Shown piece by piece: positions 61,869 to 64,000 of a stretch of DNA of 64,000 nt. A program made the translations under genes and the position numbers. Numbering within the stretch: position 1 is the stretch's first letter; each line of letters opens with the position of its first letter. The stretch comes from Varroa destructor. Lineage: Eukaryota > Arthropoda > Arachnida > Mesostigmata > Varroidae. The stretch spans positions 2,236,838 to 2,300,837 of the forward strand of contig NW_019211459.1 of NCBI RefSeq assembly GCF_002443255.2, in the 5' to 3' direction. Under the pieces are notes generated by a model, which saw only the letters and a program-made list of their open reading frames with translations, was not told where the DNA came from and searched no databases.

Positions 61869-62000
61869 ATGGTTCGGTACTTCATAGTAGTCATTGTCGT
61901 TGTTTGCGTCACCTGTTACGTCGTGAAACTGTACGCAAGGTTGAGATGTACACCCGAGTCTAAATCCAGTGCAACTGCCAACACGTGCATCAATGCATAA
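61869..62000 (+). CDS. Candidate 43-residue signal-anchor peptide
   Basis: An ATG at 61869 opens MVRYFIVVIVVVCVTCYVVK then LYARLRCTPESKSSATANTC and INA, with TAA at 61998-62000. Valine codons are mixed GTA/GTC/GTT/GTG, not a simple repeat, so the 18-residue hydrophobic helix is not a low-complexity artefact. A basic segment follows the helix, as in small single-pass membrane peptides. No family is recognised. Confidence 0.25.
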   Translation: MVRYFIVVIVVVCVTCYVVKLYARLRCTPESKSSATANTCINA

Positions 62001-62438
62001 TTGGAAGCAGTTGCTTTTTTTAACGTTGGTTCTTCTCTAGTCGTATACTAGAATAGCTAGCTGAAATCCGCTGTCGCTGAAAATGACCAAGGGGGCCGAA
62101 GCGAGACTATTTTAACATAGCGTATCTGTTGGCTTTGCGAGATATTACAGGCACTTGTTGCACCTTTTTAGCGCAACAGAACCTCGACCTTGTTGAGAGA
62201 TGACGTTAGAGCTTTTCGATAATCAAAAAGGCATCAGAGATCAGAACCCTCAATGTCTGACAGAATCCGACTGTCTACACCCTAATAGAAAATGCCAAAT
62301 TCAATGACAACGTAGCATATCGAAGAAGATGGCATCAAATGGTTAAGAATCCGACAGGACTCTTTAATAGCTGTCAGGAACGATGTTATGGCCTTTAGCC
62401 GACGTATACTTATGTATAAAACGAGTAAAGTTTCTGTA

Positions 62439-62498
<60 letters not shown>

Positions 62499-64000
62499 CC
62501 GTCTCAAGCATAGCAAGCTAGATGTTGACTACTTTGGCCAAATAAGAAAAATTATATCTAAATATTGTTTATAAGAATAACTTTCTTACGTGCCGGAGGT
62601 AGGAGCGCATCCTCTGTAAGCGGTGGGTCATTTTTCCACACTTCGTTATCATTGTCACAGCGTAGGTTGAATTGCGATAGTCCCCCAGTCCTGTTGCTGA
62701 AAGTGAACTGTGAATATCCCGTAACCAGCCTTTCTGACATTTAAGAGTAAGGTGACGACTGTACCTCGTCAGATAGTCTAACGATGTTCAAAATGACGTA
62801 AAGTATTCAGTGGTTCCTGAAAAATAATTGTTGATTTTACCCTATTTACTCTTAATCTTTTCCATGTGAACAAGCGTCTCCATATGTTATTTTCGAATAG
62901 ATTAATAGCATGTTTACCCTGGTGGACCTCTGAAAAAAGTGATGAAAAGTGCAATAATCAATATGCGAAGGTAAATGCGGCAGCTATAAGCGTTTGAAGA
63001 TCTAGAAGCCTATGGGGCTTGCGAAGTGTGACTGGTCATTGCCTCCAACCATACCGATGATATCTGCAACGATGCTCGCCTAGGGGTGTTTGGGCAGCTT
63101 GGAAAGCTGATTGAAAACACACTGAGCATAATTAGAGGGTAGGGAGGTCTCGCGAATAAAGGAAACATTTGGTTTCTATTTGTGCGTTGTTATCTGTTAT
63201 TTTCCGATTGTTACTTGCTCATGAATCTCCTTCGGTGTTCTGGCAGCCAGCCGTCGTACATGCAGGCTTCCACAGGAGACTCCGCTTTGTTTGGAGATGT
63301 TTATTATAAGTAACCGCAAGCAATCATCATGGTTCTTGCGGGCGATGGACGCTAAAGAATTATGAACGCTCTCTTTATGATCTTGCTTCTCTAGTGGTCG
63401 GGGAAGGGTGCCCTCGACTCTTTAATGGACAGAAAATATTGGTTATTTCGCACACGCTCGAAAGAAAACCAGCCAGAGGTTAAGTCAACGACTCCGTAGA
63501 ACAAGGACCTTGCTAGGTAGGGACCCTCGAGTTCGATTCGATTTATTGAGCAACAACAAATGTATAATTGGCCATAGGCCATATCGTCATTTCGGTTATG
63601 TGAGAACAGTGTACATGCTAACGTTTTCGCTACTAAACCGATAAATCTATGTAATATCGTTCGAGAATTTCAATAAAATTCAAGGTAGAGCCTGAAACAA
63701 AATAGCGTTTGTCTTTGTGTGGCAATGCAAATTATTCAAAGCTCTTGTAAGTGTTGGTCATAAATGTATATAAGGTCTCTTTCGCCAGAGCGTTCAAAAG
63801 TAATAAGAAGGTGTCACCGATTGTACGTCGTTTACGAGCCGAACTACTCGATGAGTTCACAGATATGTGCTAAGCTACTGCTATGGTATTTTTTTGGAGA
63901 AATTTGTTAACGCCGAAACCCGGGTCTAAAGCAGCCAGTTGCTTGTCGGATCTAGTTTTACTTAACTTGACAACGATGCCTTATCCCTGATTACCATTTG
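62001..64000. other. Right-end tract
   Basis: A TA microsatellite is at 62442-62498. A tRNA B-box-like sequence (CGAGTTCGATTCG) at about 63528-63540 is followed by an AAC/CAA-rich tail. No supported gene. Confidence 0.45.
62442..62498. repeat. TA dinucleotide microsatellite
   Basis: About 49 bases of TA followed by TGTATATA. Confidence 0.95.

Noticed and set aside
63520..63545. tRNA gene suggested by GAGTTCGATTC
   Set aside because: No matching A box at the right distance and no foldable acceptor stem.

Overview
This window looks like nuclear DNA from an animal, most likely an arthropod and plausibly a mite or tick. The reasons are an AT-leaning composition, no long open reading frames, kilobase intergenic and intronic tracts full of TA and ATT microsatellites, a decayed mariner transposon, and two exons of a clear NTF2 (nuclear transport factor 2) gene that share Drosophila-type features. 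The lineage below arthropod is inference. There is nothing bacterial here: no operons, ribosome binding sites or CRISPR arrays. The longest frames (about 160 codons) are no longer than chance allows in about 48% GC DNA, so ORF length alone was not treated as evidence.

Layout: 1-3400 is mostly AT-rich with one weak exon candidate. 3400-4540 is a GC-rich block with competing frames on both strands. 5225-5406 is a candidate terminal exon. 7140-7728 (-) is the best unrecognised gene: four short exons, all introns phase 0 and 65-82 bp long, encoding two membrane helices. 8074-8286 is a tRNA-like element with 9-bp inverted ends. 8290-20350 is mainly intergenic. 20357-20530 is an isolated GC-rich coding-like island and 21315-21564 a candidate exon. 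21565-31900 is mostly non-coding, with GC-rich patches at 23.8-24.5 kb and 29.4-30.7 kb. 31940-32460 is a mariner relic next to a TA-rich palindrome. 34849-35258 and 36515-37229 hold weaker + strand exon chains. 41.6-42.4 kb is strongly purine-rich. Two copies of an old repeat lie at 44.4 and 50.6 kb, and a small exon chain (-) lies at 50139-50533.

The right end is the best understood. NTF2 runs on the - strand from a start codon at 59686 through an exon at 57148-57318. Its C-terminal exon was not found. A 2.25-kb intron contains an 18-bp perfect hairpin and a tRNA-derived element. Upstream of NTF2 is a GC-rich, CpG-containing segment. From it a divergent + strand frame (59882-60016) encodes a short peptide with the p97/VCP-interacting VIM pattern. 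Left of the NTF2 exon is a diverged inverted duplication (55194-56393) whose arms share a start codon and preceding bases.

Only NTF2 and mariner rest on recognisable homology. All other coding calls are pattern-based candidates with low to moderate confidence.
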